Below are positions 1 to 8,451 of a stretch of 64,000 nt of DNA, in pieces; within the stretch, counting starts at the first letter, position 1; every line of letters starts with the position of its first letter. Below the pieces are notes generated by a model. That model saw only the letters and a list, made by a program, of their open reading frames with translations. It did not search any database and was not told where the DNA came from. The DNA comes from an uncultured Flavobacteriaceae bacterium (GTDB lineage Bacteria; Bacteroidota; Bacteroidia; Flavobacteriales; Flavobacteriaceae): the NCBI GenBank assembly GCA_947502975.1, contig CANNBV010000002.1:124001-188000 (forward strand), written 5' to 3'. Made by a program: the position numbers and the translations under genes.

Positions 1-243
1 ACCTCCTCTGTTGAAAAGATAGAGTCTTTGAAATGGTCAAATGAATTGACTCATAGAATTTGGGGGTTGTTATTTGGCTTAAAAAGAGGTGATAATAATG
101 AAATTGAAGATAGGTTAATTGGACACATAAATTTTTACACTAAGTTATCAAAAGAATTAAGAAGTAATTTACCTTCTATTATTGTTTTAAGTGTAGAAAG
201 GTTTAAAAGAATTGAAGATAAAAAAAATAAAAGTGAGCGATAA
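1..243 (+). CDS. C-terminal fragment of an unrecognised protein
   Basis: The reading frame is open from the first base to the TAA at 241-243, so this is the 3' end of a gene that starts outside the window. The visible 80 residues are helical and charged, with a Trp-containing segment (IWGLLFGLKRG) near the middle and a lysine-rich end. I do not recognise the family. The frame overlaps the proposed GTG start of metZ by 11 bases, which suggests translational coupling with the next gene. A short internal TTG start is possible but unnecessary, because the frame continues upstream without a stop. Confidence 0.5.
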   Translation, partial: TSSVEKIESLKWSNELTHRIWGLLFGLKRGDNNEIEDRLIGHINFYTKLSKELRSNLPSIIVLSVERFKRIEDKKNKSER

Positions 244-1399
244 AAAATTTGAAACAGAAGCGATAAGGATACAGAGTGAAAGATCTCAGTTTTCAGAGCA
301 CTCTACACCCTTATATTTAACGTCAGGATTTGTTTTTGATGATGCGGAAGATATGAGAGCATCGTTTGCTGAAGAAAAGCAACGTGATTTATATAGCCGT
401 TATAGTAATCCTAACGTTAATGAATTTGTAGACAAGGTTTGCGCCATGGAAGGCGCAGAAGCAGGTTTTGCATTTGCTAGCGGTATGGCTGCCGTATTTT
501 CAACGTTTGCAACATTGTTAGATGCAGGCGATCATGTGGTGTCCTGCAGTTCTGTATTTGGAGCAACACATGGCTTATTTACCAAATATTTTCCGAAGTG
601 GAATATTGAGTGTTCGTATTTCAGTATTAACGATGTTGAAACTGTAGAAAGTTTAATCAAACCGAATACCAAATTTATTTATGCAGAAACACCAACGAAT
701 CCTGGTGTTGATGTTTTGGATTTGGAGTATTTAAGTGGTATTTGTAAAAAGTATGATGTATTATTAGTGATTGATAATTGCTTTGCGACGCCTTATTTGC
801 AAAATCCGATTAAATATGGTGCAGATTTAGTGATTCATTCTGCGACTAAATTAATGGACGGACAAGGGCGTGTACTTGGAGGTATTACGGTTGGTAAGGC
901 GGCGTTGATTCGCGAAATCTATTTATTCTCGAGATTGACGGGACCTTCTATGAGTCCGTTTAATGCTTGGGTGTTATCAAAATCTCTAGAAACATTGGCT
1001 ATTCGTGTGGATAAGCATTGTGAAAATGCACTGAAACTAGCGGAGTATTTAGGGAATCACCCTAAAGTGAAATGGGTGAAATACCCATTTTTAAAATCGC
1101 ATCCTAAATATGAGATTGCAAAAAAACAGATGAGATTGGGCGGCAATATTGTGGCTTTTGAAGTGGAAGGTGGTTTAGATGGCGGTAGGGCATTTTTAGA
1201 TGCGATTAAAATGTGTTCGCTATCTGCAAATCTGGGAGATACACGAACTATTGTGACACATCCTGCAAGTACTACACATGCCAAAGTTGAGGCTGAGGTG
1301 AAAGCTGCTGCAGGTATTACTGATGGTATGGTACGTGTTTCAGTAGGATTGGAACATGTAGACGATATTATAGCTGATATTAAACAAGCATTAGGATAA
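233..1399 (+). CDS. metZ: O-succinylhomoserine sulfhydrylase-like trans-sulfuration enzyme (MetZ)
   Basis: A PLP enzyme of the Cys/Met metabolism family. It probably joins sulfide to an activated homoserine to give homocysteine. Visible signatures are SRYSNPN near the N terminus, the substrate loop AETPTNPG, and the PLP-lysine motif SATKLMDGQG with Lys206. The length, 388 residues, is normal for the family. I chose the GTG at 233 (product starting M-S-D-K-K-F-E-T) because the earlier TTG at 212 only adds a lysine-rich tail that lies inside the upstream gene. Its role fits the sulfide-producing cys operon and MetH/MetF further along. Cystathionine gamma-synthase/lyase activity cannot be excluded by sequence alone. 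Confidence 0.85.
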   Translation: MSDKKFETEAIRIQSERSQFSEHSTPLYLTSGFVFDDAEDMRASFAEEKQRDLYSRYSNPNVNEFVDKVCAMEGAEAGFAFASGMAAVFSTFATLLDAGDHVVSCSSVFGATHGLFTKYFPKWNIECSYFSINDVETVESLIKPNTKFIYAETPTNPGVDVLDLEYLSGICKKYDVLLVIDNCFATPYLQNPIKYGADLVIHSATKLMDGQGRVLGGITVGKAALIREIYLFSRLTGPSMSPFNAWVLSKSLETLAIRVDKHCENALKLAEYLGNHPKVKWVKYPFLKSHPKYEIAKKQMRLGGNIVAFEVEGGLDGGRAFLDAIKMCSLSANLGDTRTIVTHPASTTHAKVEAEVKAAAGITDGMVRVSVGLEHVDDIIADIKQALG

Positions 1400-1403
1400 T
1401 ACA

Positions 1404-2204
1404 ATGATAAACAACAAAATAATATACCAAGTTGATGCTTTTACAGATAAGGCATTTAAAGGAAACCCGGCGGGTGTAATGATTCTTGATGATTTACCTT
1501 CAGAAGCATTTATGCAAAGTATGGCAGGAGAAATGAATTTATCTGAAACTGCTTTTGTGGCACCAAACTCTGATGGTTTCGATATCCGATTTTTTACGCC
1601 AACTGTTGAGATTCCATTATGTGGTCATGCAACGCTAGCTTCGGCACATATTATTTATCAGCTCGGTATAAAATCTACTGATGAATTGATTCAGTTTAAA
1701 GCGAAAGGTGGAAATTTAGAGATTTCTAAAGCAGGTAATGATATTGTCATGACATTCCCGCAATATAGTTTGTCAAAAATGGATGTTCCAAATGCATTTA
1801 AGAATATCGTTGGTTTTGAACCGATAGCATTTTATAAAAGTGATGATAATTGGGTGGTTGCCATAGCTGAACATCAAGACGACATAGAAAATTGTAATCC
1901 CGATTTTGCTGCTTTAACATCACATGGATTAGGACATTTAATAGTGACTTCCGAAGGAAAACATCAAGACGTCGATTTTGTAGTACGCTGTTTTGTACCA
2001 CAATCAGGAATTAACGAAGACCCTGTAACAGGTTCTGCGCATTGTGCTTTAACACCTTTATGGTCTAGCAGGTTGGGGAGAACACAAATGACGTCTCATC
2101 AAATTTCGGAAAGAGGTGGTGTTTTAGAAGTAGCGATGCAAGATTATAATGTTCAAATCAAAGGAAAGGCGATTACTGTTTTTGTAGCTGAATTAAAAAT
2201 ATAA
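1404..2204 (+). CDS. PhzF-family isomerase/epimerase
   Basis: A 266-residue PhzF-like protein. These proteins have a diaminopimelate-epimerase fold and usually catalyse isomerisations on small acids, with a glutamate as the general acid/base. The motifs are QVDAFTDKAFKGNPAGV at the N terminus, LSETAFV with the presumed catalytic Glu48, PLCGHAT, and DPVTGSAHCAL in the second half. It starts 5 bases after metZ and is probably cotranscribed with it. The substrate is unknown. Phenazine synthesis is unlikely because no other phz gene is present. Confidence 0.88.
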   Translation: MINNKIIYQVDAFTDKAFKGNPAGVMILDDLPSEAFMQSMAGEMNLSETAFVAPNSDGFDIRFFTPTVEIPLCGHATLASAHIIYQLGIKSTDELIQFKAKGGNLEISKAGNDIVMTFPQYSLSKMDVPNAFKNIVGFEPIAFYKSDDNWVVAIAEHQDDIENCNPDFAALTSHGLGHLIVTSEGKHQDVDFVVRCFVPQSGINEDPVTGSAHCALTPLWSSRLGRTQMTSHQISERGGVLEVAMQDYNVQIKGKAITVFVAELKI

Positions 2205-2276
2205 TTCTGGCATATTAATTGTTGCATTTTTGTTGTTTATATTAGTATAAAATTTAATTGCTACAAAAAAAGAAAA

Positions 2277-3263
2277 ATGAAAAGATATGCACCAATAGTA
2301 TTTACTATATGTTCTTTGGTAATGTTATACAGCTGTAGTTCAGAAGAAACTACAACTGAGGAAGAAATGACTGTTGAAGAACCTCAAGAACCCCAAGAAC
2401 CAGATGATACTCCTGATGGTTTAGATCCTGATGCAGCACCTTCAGAAAATTTTGATTTATCTACATGGAATCTAAGTATTCCAGAAGATGAAGGTGACGG
2501 AACAGCATTAAACATCACGGTAGCTGAAATTAATAACAAATATCAAAATAATAAATATTTCTATACTGCAGATGACGGTGGTATGGTATTTAAATGCCCT
2601 GTAGCTGGATTTAAAACATCGTTAAATACCAAATTTACACGTGTGGAATTTCGTGAAATGTTAAGAGGTACGAATACCAATATTCGAACACAAGGTATTA
2701 CTAAAAATAATTGGGTTTTTGGTACGGCACCTGAAGCAGATAAAAATGCAGCTTATGGATACGATGGAGAAATGAATGCTTCATTAGCCGTTAACTATGT
2801 TACTACAACTGGAGATGATAATCAAGTTGGAAGGGTGATTATTGGTCAGATTCATGCCAATGATGACGAGCCTATTAGGTTGTACTACAGAAAGTTGCCA
2901 AATAATACGCTTGGGTCTATCTATTTTGCTCATGAACCTACTGATGGAAATGGTAGTGAGCAATGGTATGATATGATTGGATCAAGAAGTAGTTCTGCTT
3001 CCAATCCAGAAGATGGTATTGCACTTAATGAGAAATTTAGTTATAGAATTAGAGTTATTGGTGATGTACTAACAGTTATTATTTTTAGAGAAGGGAAAGA
3101 TAATGTGGTTAAAAGTATAAGTATGATAAATAGTGGGTTTAATGTTGGTGGACAATATATGTATTTCAAAGCAGGTGTGTATAATCAAAATAGTACAGGT
3201 GATGGAGACGACTATGTACAAGCCACGTTTTATGAATTAGATAAATCGCACACTACCAATTAA
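2277..3263 (+). CDS. PL7-family alginate lyase, surface lipoprotein
   Basis: Predicted to cleave alginate by beta-elimination. The three signature blocks of polysaccharide lyase family 7 are visible in order: RVEFRE (usual R-T-E-L/V-R), GQIHA (the QIH block with the catalytic His), and YFKAGVYNQN (the Y-K-G-Y-Q block with the catalytic Tyr). The N terminus is a lipoprotein signal with the lipid Cys at residue 20. It is followed by Ser-Ser-Glu-Glu and an acidic Glu/Pro linker, as in surface-exposed Bacteroidetes lipoproteins. A weak promoter-like TATATTAG lies at 2238-2245. No SusCD genes or other alginate genes are adjacent, so this is an isolated CAZyme gene set among sulfur-metabolism genes. 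Confidence 0.88.
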   Translation: MKRYAPIVFTICSLVMLYSCSSEETTTEEEMTVEEPQEPQEPDDTPDGLDPDAAPSENFDLSTWNLSIPEDEGDGTALNITVAEINNKYQNNKYFYTADDGGMVFKCPVAGFKTSLNTKFTRVEFREMLRGTNTNIRTQGITKNNWVFGTAPEADKNAAYGYDGEMNASLAVNYVTTTGDDNQVGRVIIGQIHANDDEPIRLYYRKLPNNTLGSIYFAHEPTDGNGSEQWYDMIGSRSSSASNPEDGIALNEKFSYRIRVIGDVLTVIIFREGKDNVVKSISMINSGFNVGGQYMYFKAGVYNQNSTGDGDDYVQATFYELDKSHTTN

Positions 3264-3353
3264 AGTGGTGTATTAAAAGATACATTAATAAACGTACGTT
3301 TCAACCTAAATATATTCCGAAAAATCAAAGTACTTTAAGTTGATTTGGTAATT

Positions 3354-3361
3354 TATTTTTG
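3354..3361 (+). promoter_or_regulatory. Bacteroidetes -7 box for the D15-type barrel gene
   Basis: TATTTTTG matches the Bacteroidetes TAnnTTTG element 32 bases before the ATG at 3394. The -33 region is not clear. A 12-bp perfect palindrome, AAACGTACGTTT, lies upstream at 3290-3301 between the two genes. Confidence 0.4.
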
Positions 3362-3393
3362 ATAATCTCGACTACTACCTGAAAAAAGAGATT

Positions 3394-4695
3394 ATGAAAA
3401 TGAAAAATATAAGAAGTCTAATCTTCTTATTACTAAGTTTGGTATGCTTCAACGTGTTGGCACAAACCAAATTTAAGGTTGAAAGTTTAAACTTTGAAGG
3501 GCTAAAAAAAACAAAAGCAAGTTTTCTTTCCAGAATAGCTAAAGTCAAACCAAATAAGGAAGTTGATAGTGTATTAATCATTACGGATGTTGAGCGTATT
3601 AAGCGTTTAGATGGTATAGCCTATGCGGACTATAAAGTAGAAACTGTAGGGGAAGAAGGGTATAAAGTTACCTATATCATAAAAGAAAACTTTAGTATTA
3701 TTCCTGGTGTAAGAATTGGGCAAGCTGCTGATGATAGTTTTTCGTACCGTTTTTCCGCTTTTGAGTTTAATGGACTAGGTCGAAACATCATTTTTGGAGG
3801 ATTTTACAAAAAGGAAGTGTTTAACGCTTTCGGTGTGTTCTTAGAGCATCCTTATCTGTTTACTAATAAGTTAGGTTTAGGTGTGAATTATATAGATGAT
3901 AGCACACAACAACCTATTTTTTTTAATGCTAATGATATTGAAAATGAAACAGATTATATTTACACTACTCGCGGTCCTGAAGTCATCTTATTTTATGAAC
4001 TAAATTTTCATAATCGATTTGAGTTTGGTGTTAAAACAAGTGAAGAAAGGTATACATTTTTAAGAAGTGATTCTAATGAAGGCACTTTTATAAATGTCCC
4101 AGAACCAAGTCTTAATAGAACTGCATTTAGAGGATCTCACGAATATGTAGATTTAGATATTCAGTATCAAAACGTAAGTGGTTTTAGAAATCTTTTTGAA
4201 GCTACCGTTTTCAACACCTCTAACAGGTTATTACAAACCAATTATATCTTAAGTAATACAACCCAATATTTTAAAAACATTGGGAGTCGAGGTAATTTTG
4301 CTACCCAATTACAATTGCGCTTAAGCAACCCTATTGAAAATAGTGCTTTTGCACCGATAACTGTAGATAATCAATTAAATACAAGAGGTGTGGGAAACAC
4401 TGTGGATAGAGGTGCTTCAGTTGTGGCTTTAAATACCGAATATAGGCATACGTTGTTTGAAAAAGGATGGTTTGTGATTCAAGGTAATGGGTTTGTAGAT
4501 ATTAGCGGGGTTCAAAGACCAAATGCCAATTTTGGAAATATCTTGTCATCAGAAACAACACGAGCGTATTCTGGTGTTGGTTTACGTTTTATTCATAAGT
4601 ATATCTTTAATGCTGTTTTACGATTTGATTATGGCATTAATCTAACAGGAAATGGTGCTAACGGGCTGGTTTTTGGAATCGGACAATATTTTTAA
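3394..4695 (+). CDS. Single-POTRA outer-membrane barrel protein (BamA/TamA-like, D15 family)
   Basis: A 433-residue protein with a signal peptide ending near VLAQ (residue about 24). One POTRA-like segment follows (VESLNFEGLKKTKASFL, residues about 28-100). The remainder is a beta-barrel rich in alternating aromatic strands ending in GIGQYF, with the C-terminal Phe recognised by the BAM machinery. It is much shorter than BamA (usually five POTRA domains), so it is more likely a small paralogue in surface-protein or lipid handling than the essential assembly factor. A second in-frame Met lies two codons downstream of the chosen start. Confidence 0.75.
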   Translation: MKMKNIRSLIFLLLSLVCFNVLAQTKFKVESLNFEGLKKTKASFLSRIAKVKPNKEVDSVLIITDVERIKRLDGIAYADYKVETVGEEGYKVTYIIKENFSIIPGVRIGQAADDSFSYRFSAFEFNGLGRNIIFGGFYKKEVFNAFGVFLEHPYLFTNKLGLGVNYIDDSTQQPIFFNANDIENETDYIYTTRGPEVILFYELNFHNRFEFGVKTSEERYTFLRSDSNEGTFINVPEPSLNRTAFRGSHEYVDLDIQYQNVSGFRNLFEATVFNTSNRLLQTNYILSNTTQYFKNIGSRGNFATQLQLRLSNPIENSAFAPITVDNQLNTRGVGNTVDRGASVVALNTEYRHTLFEKGWFVIQGNGFVDISGVQRPNANFGNILSSETTRAYSGVGLRFIHKYIFNAVLRFDYGINLTGNGANGLVFGIGQYF

Positions 4696-4721
4696 GTTGA
4701 AAAGCAACTGAAACCTGTCGT

Positions 4722-4749
4722 GTTGTTCTAATTTATTTATATTAGCAAC
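4722..4749. promoter_or_regulatory. Inverted repeat abutting the Rrf2 regulator start
   Basis: GTTG and CTAAT at the left mirror ATTAG and CAAC at the right, and the right arm ends directly at the ATG at 4750. The core 18-mer CTAAT...ATTAG matches its own reverse complement at 14 of 18 positions. Its position suggests an autoregulatory operator, possibly overlapping a TATATTAG-type promoter element. This is inference from symmetry alone. Confidence 0.35.
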
Positions 4750-5169
4750 ATGCTATCCAAAAAAACAAAATACGGCCTAAAAGCATTAACGTTTATTGCT
4801 AGAAGCGGAGATGATGTTCCAGTTCAGGTAAGTGCCATAGCTAAAAGTGAACAAATCCCGCAGAAATTTTTAGAAAGTATTCTGTTGACACTACGAAAAG
4901 CAGGCATTTTAGGTTCTAAAAAAGGAAAGCACGGCGGTTACTATTTGAGAAGTGAGCCTTCTGAAATTAAAATGACTGATGTAATGCGTGTATTAGAAGG
5001 CCCAATTGCTATGGTACCTTGTGTAAGTTTAAATTATTACGAAAAATGTGATGATTGTCCTGACGAACATAAATGTAGTGTGCATAAACTCATGATTCAA
5101 GTTAGAGATAACACTTTAAAAGTGTTCAGAAATACAACGCTTGCCGATTTATCTGGGGTTAGTAATTAA
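4750..5169 (+). CDS. Rrf2-family transcriptional regulator, probably of cysteine/sulfate assimilation
   Basis: A 139-residue winged-helix regulator. The N-terminal helix-turn-helix (KYGLKALTFIAR, then the QIPQKFLESILLTLRKAG recognition segment) and the Rrf2 wing (KGKHGGYYL) are clear. Four cysteines occur at residues 91, 100, 103 and 109, in the region where IscR-like members bind an iron-sulfur cluster. CymR, a cysteine-metabolism repressor, is also in this family. It sits immediately upstream of the sulfate-assimilation operon, whose promoter carries a palindrome at the transcription start, so local control is likely. Whether the Cys set binds Fe-S here is not shown. Confidence 0.88.
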   Translation: MLSKKTKYGLKALTFIARSGDDVPVQVSAIAKSEQIPQKFLESILLTLRKAGILGSKKGKHGGYYLRSEPSEIKMTDVMRVLEGPIAMVPCVSLNYYEKCDDCPDEHKCSVHKLMIQVRDNTLKVFRNTTLADLSGVSN

Positions 5170-5233
5170 TAATTTCACAGATTTCTTCTAAATCGTTGTA
5201 AGTTTTCTTCAATTTATCGTCGAAATACGTCAT
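5159..5233 (-). CDS. Possible 24-residue peptide antisense to the rrf2-DUF2061 gap
   Basis: An ATG-initiated frame on the minus strand (5233 to 5159) reads as a charged, amphipathic 24-residue peptide with Asp-Asp-Lys-Leu-Lys-Lys and Glu-Glu-Ile-Cys-Glu. It fills half of the 161-base gap and its stop overlaps the last codons of the Rrf2 gene. No promoter was found. Chance occurrence in AT-rich DNA is quite possible, so it is listed only because it would otherwise be missed. Confidence 0.15.
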   Translation of the reverse strand: MTYFDDKLKKTYNDLEEICEIINY

Positions 5234-5257
5234 TATTCAAAAAAATAAGTGTCAAAG

Positions 5258-5287
5258 TTTGTAGAGCCAAAAAAAATATTACTTTTG
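5258..5287 (+). promoter_or_regulatory. Promoter of the sulfate-assimilation operon
   Basis: TTTG at 5258-5261, an 18-base spacer and TACTTTTG at 5280-5287 fit the Bacteroidetes TTTG/TAnnTTTG consensus exactly. Transcription should start near 5294, about 37 bases before the first ATG. Confidence 0.7.
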
Positions 5288-5292
5288 TAATC

Positions 5293-5309
5293 CCTACTAA
5301 GTTGATAGG
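5293..5309. promoter_or_regulatory. Palindrome at the transcription start: candidate Rrf2 operator
   Basis: CCTACTAAGTTGATAGG matches its reverse complement at 12 of 17 positions, with perfect CCTA/TAGG ends. The symmetry extends outward as TAATCC-C-TA against TAGGATTA. It lies directly on the predicted start site, where a repressor would block initiation. The neighbouring Rrf2 gene at 4750 is the natural candidate regulator; this link is inferred. Confidence 0.5.
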
Positions 5310-5330
5310 ATTAATATAAAATAACGACAA

Positions 5331-5588
5331 ATGATTGCGCAAATGTTATTAAAAAGTAAAGAAAAGTCCACTTATAAAGAGGATAGTGTTGGAGAAAAAC
5401 CAATAAGAAGTGTTGCCAAGGCTCTTAGTTGGAGAGTTGTTGGTACTTTAGACACCTTAGTGGTCTCTTACGTATTGACTGGAAGAATATCACTTGCAGC
5501 ATCAATAGCTTCTGTGGATTTTATAACAAAATTAATATTATACTTTTTTCACGAGCGTATTTGGAATGCTATTAAATGGGGGAAATAA
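5331..5588 (+). CDS. DUF2061 small membrane protein
   Basis: An 85-residue protein with a DUF2061 domain: the motif ALSWRVVGTLDTLVVSYVLTG followed by a second hydrophobic helix and the FFHERIWN block, giving two likely membrane segments. DUF2061 genes commonly accompany cysD/cysN in Bacteroidetes and other phyla, and here it is the first gene of the operon, 12 bases before cysH. A role in sulfate supply has been suggested from such context but the biochemical function is unknown. An N-terminal 25-residue hydrophilic extension precedes the domain. Confidence 0.85.
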   Translation: MIAQMLLKSKEKSTYKEDSVGEKPIRSVAKALSWRVVGTLDTLVVSYVLTGRISLAASIASVDFITKLILYFFHERIWNAIKWGK

Positions 5589-5600
5589 GCTAACAGAATT

Positions 5601-6221
5601 ATGTTTACAGAGAATCAAATAGAAGAATTAAACAAAAGCTTTGAAAAAGCTACGCCAGCTGAAATCATTCAGAAGGCTTTTGAGCTTAACACCAAGGCCG
5701 TAGTAACAACTAATTTTAGACCTTATGAAGCAGCAATCCTTCATGCGGTTAGTAATATTGAATCAGAAATTCCAGTAGTTTGGTGTGATACAGGTTACAA
5801 CACACCACAAACCTACAGACATGCAGAGCAAGTTATTAAAGACCTAAGCTTGAATGTACATTTATATGTGCCAAAGCAGACATCGTCGCATAGAGATGTA
5901 GTCATGGGTATACCAAGTGTAGATGATCCTAATCATGGGTTGTTCACAGAGCAAGTAAAGTTAGAACCTTTCAAAAGGGCAATGGAAGAGCATCAGCCAA
6001 ATGTATGGTTTACCAACTTACGTCAAGGACAAACAGCATTTAGAAATAGCATAGGTATTTTTAGTTTAAGTAAAGATGGTGTTTTAAAAGTTAGTCCATT
6101 TTATTACTGGTCTGATGAAAAATTAGACACCTACTTGGAGGAAAATAATCTGCCAAACGAATTTAAATATTTCGATCCAACAAAAGCATTAGCAAATAGA
6201 GAGTGTGGTTTACACGCTTAA
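5601..6221 (+). CDS. cysH: Adenylylsulfate/phosphoadenylylsulfate reductase (CysH)
   Basis: Reduces activated sulfate to sulfite in the cytoplasm. The PAPS-reductase fold is recognisable by the nucleotide loop in WCDTGYNTPQTYRHAEQ and by the catalytic C-terminal RECGLH with Cys202. The only other cysteine is in VVWCDTGY. The two Cys-Cys pairs that hold the 4Fe-4S cluster of bacterial APS reductases are therefore absent, making this the cluster-free type that classically uses PAPS. At 206 residues it is shorter than E. coli CysH (about 244). No APS kinase gene is in the window, so the actual substrate is uncertain. Confidence 0.85.
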   Translation: MFTENQIEELNKSFEKATPAEIIQKAFELNTKAVVTTNFRPYEAAILHAVSNIESEIPVVWCDTGYNTPQTYRHAEQVIKDLSLNVHLYVPKQTSSHRDVVMGIPSVDDPNHGLFTEQVKLEPFKRAMEEHQPNVWFTNLRQGQTAFRNSIGIFSLSKDGVLKVSPFYYWSDEKLDTYLEENNLPNEFKYFDPTKALANRECGLHA

Positions 6222-6231
6222 ATAAGATATT

Positions 6232-7137
6232 ATGAAGAAAGATACATCACACATCAATTCGCTTGAAAATGAAGCGATTTATATTATGAGAGAAGTAGCA
6301 GCGCAGTTTGAAAAACCGGTACTATTATTCTCAGGAGGGAAAGATTCAATCACCTTAGTAAGATTAGCTGTTAAAGCATTTTACCCTGCAAAGGTGCCAT
6401 TTCCTTTAATGCATATTGATACAGGCCATAATTTTCCAGAAACGATTGAATTTAGAGATCGTTTGGTTAAAGAATTAGGCCTAGAATTAATTGTTAGAAA
6501 CGTACAAGATTCTATCGATGAAGGAAAAGTAAAGGAAGAATCTGGGCGTTATGCAAGTAGAAATATGTTGCAAACAACCACACTTTTAGATGCCCTAGAA
6601 GAATTTAAGTTTGATGCAGCAATTGGAGGTGCAAGGCGTGATGAAGAAAAAGCAAGAGCTAAAGAACGTATTTTTTCTGTGCGAGATGATTTTGGACAAT
6701 GGGATGAAAAAAATCAAAGACCAGAATTGTTTGATATGCTGAATGGTGAGATTGATTTAGGACAAAATGTTCGTGTCTTCCCTATTTCTAACTGGACAGA
6801 ATTAGATGTTTGGTCTTATATCGAAAAAGAAAATATTGAAATACCGTCTATTTATTTTGCTCATAAACGTAAAGTATTCTTAAGAGATGGTATGATTTGG
6901 TCTGCAGAGGATGGTATCGTTTACAGAGATGAAGATGAAGAAGTAATTGAAGAAATGGTTCGTTTTAGAACTGTTGGAGATATGAGCTGTACTGCAGCTG
7001 TATTATCTGATGCTGTATCTATCTCTAAAGTAGTTGAGGAAATTAGAGACTCTTCAATTTCAGAACGAGGTGCTCGTATAGATGATAAACGCTCTGAGGC
7101 AGCAATGGAAAAGCGTAAACAACAAGGGTATTTCTAA
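6232..7137 (+). CDS. cysD: Sulfate adenylyltransferase small subunit (CysD)
   Basis: The catalytic subunit of ATP sulfurylase, which makes APS from ATP and sulfate together with the CysN GTPase. The PP-loop SGGKDS is at residues 34-39. The family signature GGARRDEEKARAKER and the block VFPISNWTELDVWSYI are intact. The 301-residue length is normal. It starts 10 bases after cysH, in the same operon. Confidence 0.95.
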   Translation: MKKDTSHINSLENEAIYIMREVAAQFEKPVLLFSGGKDSITLVRLAVKAFYPAKVPFPLMHIDTGHNFPETIEFRDRLVKELGLELIVRNVQDSIDEGKVKEESGRYASRNMLQTTTLLDALEEFKFDAAIGGARRDEEKARAKERIFSVRDDFGQWDEKNQRPELFDMLNGEIDLGQNVRVFPISNWTELDVWSYIEKENIEIPSIYFAHKRKVFLRDGMIWSAEDGIVYRDEDEEVIEEMVRFRTVGDMSCTAAVLSDAVSISKVVEEIRDSSISERGARIDDKRSEAAMEKRKQQGYF

Positions 7138-7193
7138 AAAGAACAAATCAACTAAAAAAAACAACCCTTCTTTTTTGAAGGTTATTATAAAAA

Positions 7194-8441
7194 ATGGAAG
7201 TATTAAAAATAGCAACAGCAGGAAGTGTAGATGACGGGAAAAGTACCTTAATAGGGCGTATTCTTTATGATACAAAATCCTTAACTACAGATAAATTAGA
7301 AGCCATTGAAAAAACAAGTAAACAACGTGGTTACGATTACTTAGATTTTTCTTTAGCTACAGATGGTTTAGTTGCAGAAAGAGAACAAGGTATTACAATT
7401 GATGTAGCTCATATTTACTTTTCAACAAAAAAGAAAAGTTACATTATTGCTGATACTCCTGGTCATGTTGAGTATACACGAAACATGGTTACGGGTGCCT
7501 CAACTTCTCAAGCCTCTATCATCTTAATTGATGCAAGAAAAGGTGTGATTGAGCAAACTAATCGTCATTTCTTTATCAATAATTTGCTGAGAGTAAAAGA
7601 TATAGTTGTTGCCATTAACAAGATGGACTTGGTAGATTATTCAGAGGAAGTTTATAATAAAATTAAAGCAGATTTTTCTGAACTAATGAGCAAACGTGAT
7701 TACCAAGACCAAAAAATCACATTCATTCCAGTAAGTGCTTTAAAAGGAGATAATGTTGTTAATAAAACTGATAAAATGCCTTGGTATACAGGTGAAGCTT
7801 TATTAGAGCATTTAGAAGCTATTGATAAAGCAGATATTTTTAATGTTGGAACGCCACGTTTTCCTGTGCAGTATGTTATTCGTCCAAAGACTGAAGAATT
7901 CCATGATTACAGAGGGTATGCAGGTAAAGTATATGGAGGTGATTTAAGTGTGGGTGATGATATTATTGTTTTGCCTTCTAAAACAAGATCTAAAATTAAG
8001 GATATTTATTTCTATGATGAAAAATATGAAACGGCTTCAAGACGCTCTTCCGTAACCATCACTTTAGAAAACGATATCAACGTAAGTCGTGGTGATATGA
8101 TAGTGAAAGAAGGTGACTTACCAACGATAGATAAACAATTTACAGCCAATGTATGTTGGATGGATACAGATGAATTAAGACCAGGTGGCAAATATGTGGT
8201 GCAGCATGGTATTAATAAAGTATTGGCAAAAGTAGATCGTATTAATCATAAAATTCACCCTGATTATTCAGGTTTTGAGAAAGATGTTACTGGTTTAGGT
8301 ATTAACGATATTGCTTCAGTAACATTCAAATTAAATAAGCCAATTTTCTATGATCAATTTAAAAATCATAGAACTAATGGATCATTCATTTTAATAGATA
8401 CACAATCGAATAATACTGTTGGGGCAGGCTTCATTCAATAA
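7194..8441 (+). CDS. cysN: Sulfate adenylyltransferase large subunit, GTPase (CysN)
   Basis: An EF-Tu-like GTPase that couples GTP hydrolysis to APS synthesis by CysD. The P-loop GSVDDGKST is at residues 10-18, DTPGH at 87-91 and NKMD at 142-145; two beta-barrel domains follow. The protein ends at 415 residues and has no fused APS-kinase domain (unlike NodQ/CysNC fusions), which bears on the missing PAPS step. It starts 56 bases after cysD and ends 10 bases before the sulfite reductase. Confidence 0.95.
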   Translation: MEVLKIATAGSVDDGKSTLIGRILYDTKSLTTDKLEAIEKTSKQRGYDYLDFSLATDGLVAEREQGITIDVAHIYFSTKKKSYIIADTPGHVEYTRNMVTGASTSQASIILIDARKGVIEQTNRHFFINNLLRVKDIVVAINKMDLVDYSEEVYNKIKADFSELMSKRDYQDQKITFIPVSALKGDNVVNKTDKMPWYTGEALLEHLEAIDKADIFNVGTPRFPVQYVIRPKTEEFHDYRGYAGKVYGGDLSVGDDIIVLPSKTRSKIKDIYFYDEKYETASRRSSVTITLENDINVSRGDMIVKEGDLPTIDKQFTANVCWMDTDELRPGGKYVVQHGINKVLAKVDRINHKIHPDYSGFEKDVTGLGINDIASVTFKLNKPIFYDQFKNHRTNGSFILIDTQSNNTVGAGFIQ

Positions 8442-8451
8442 AAAAAAGAAA

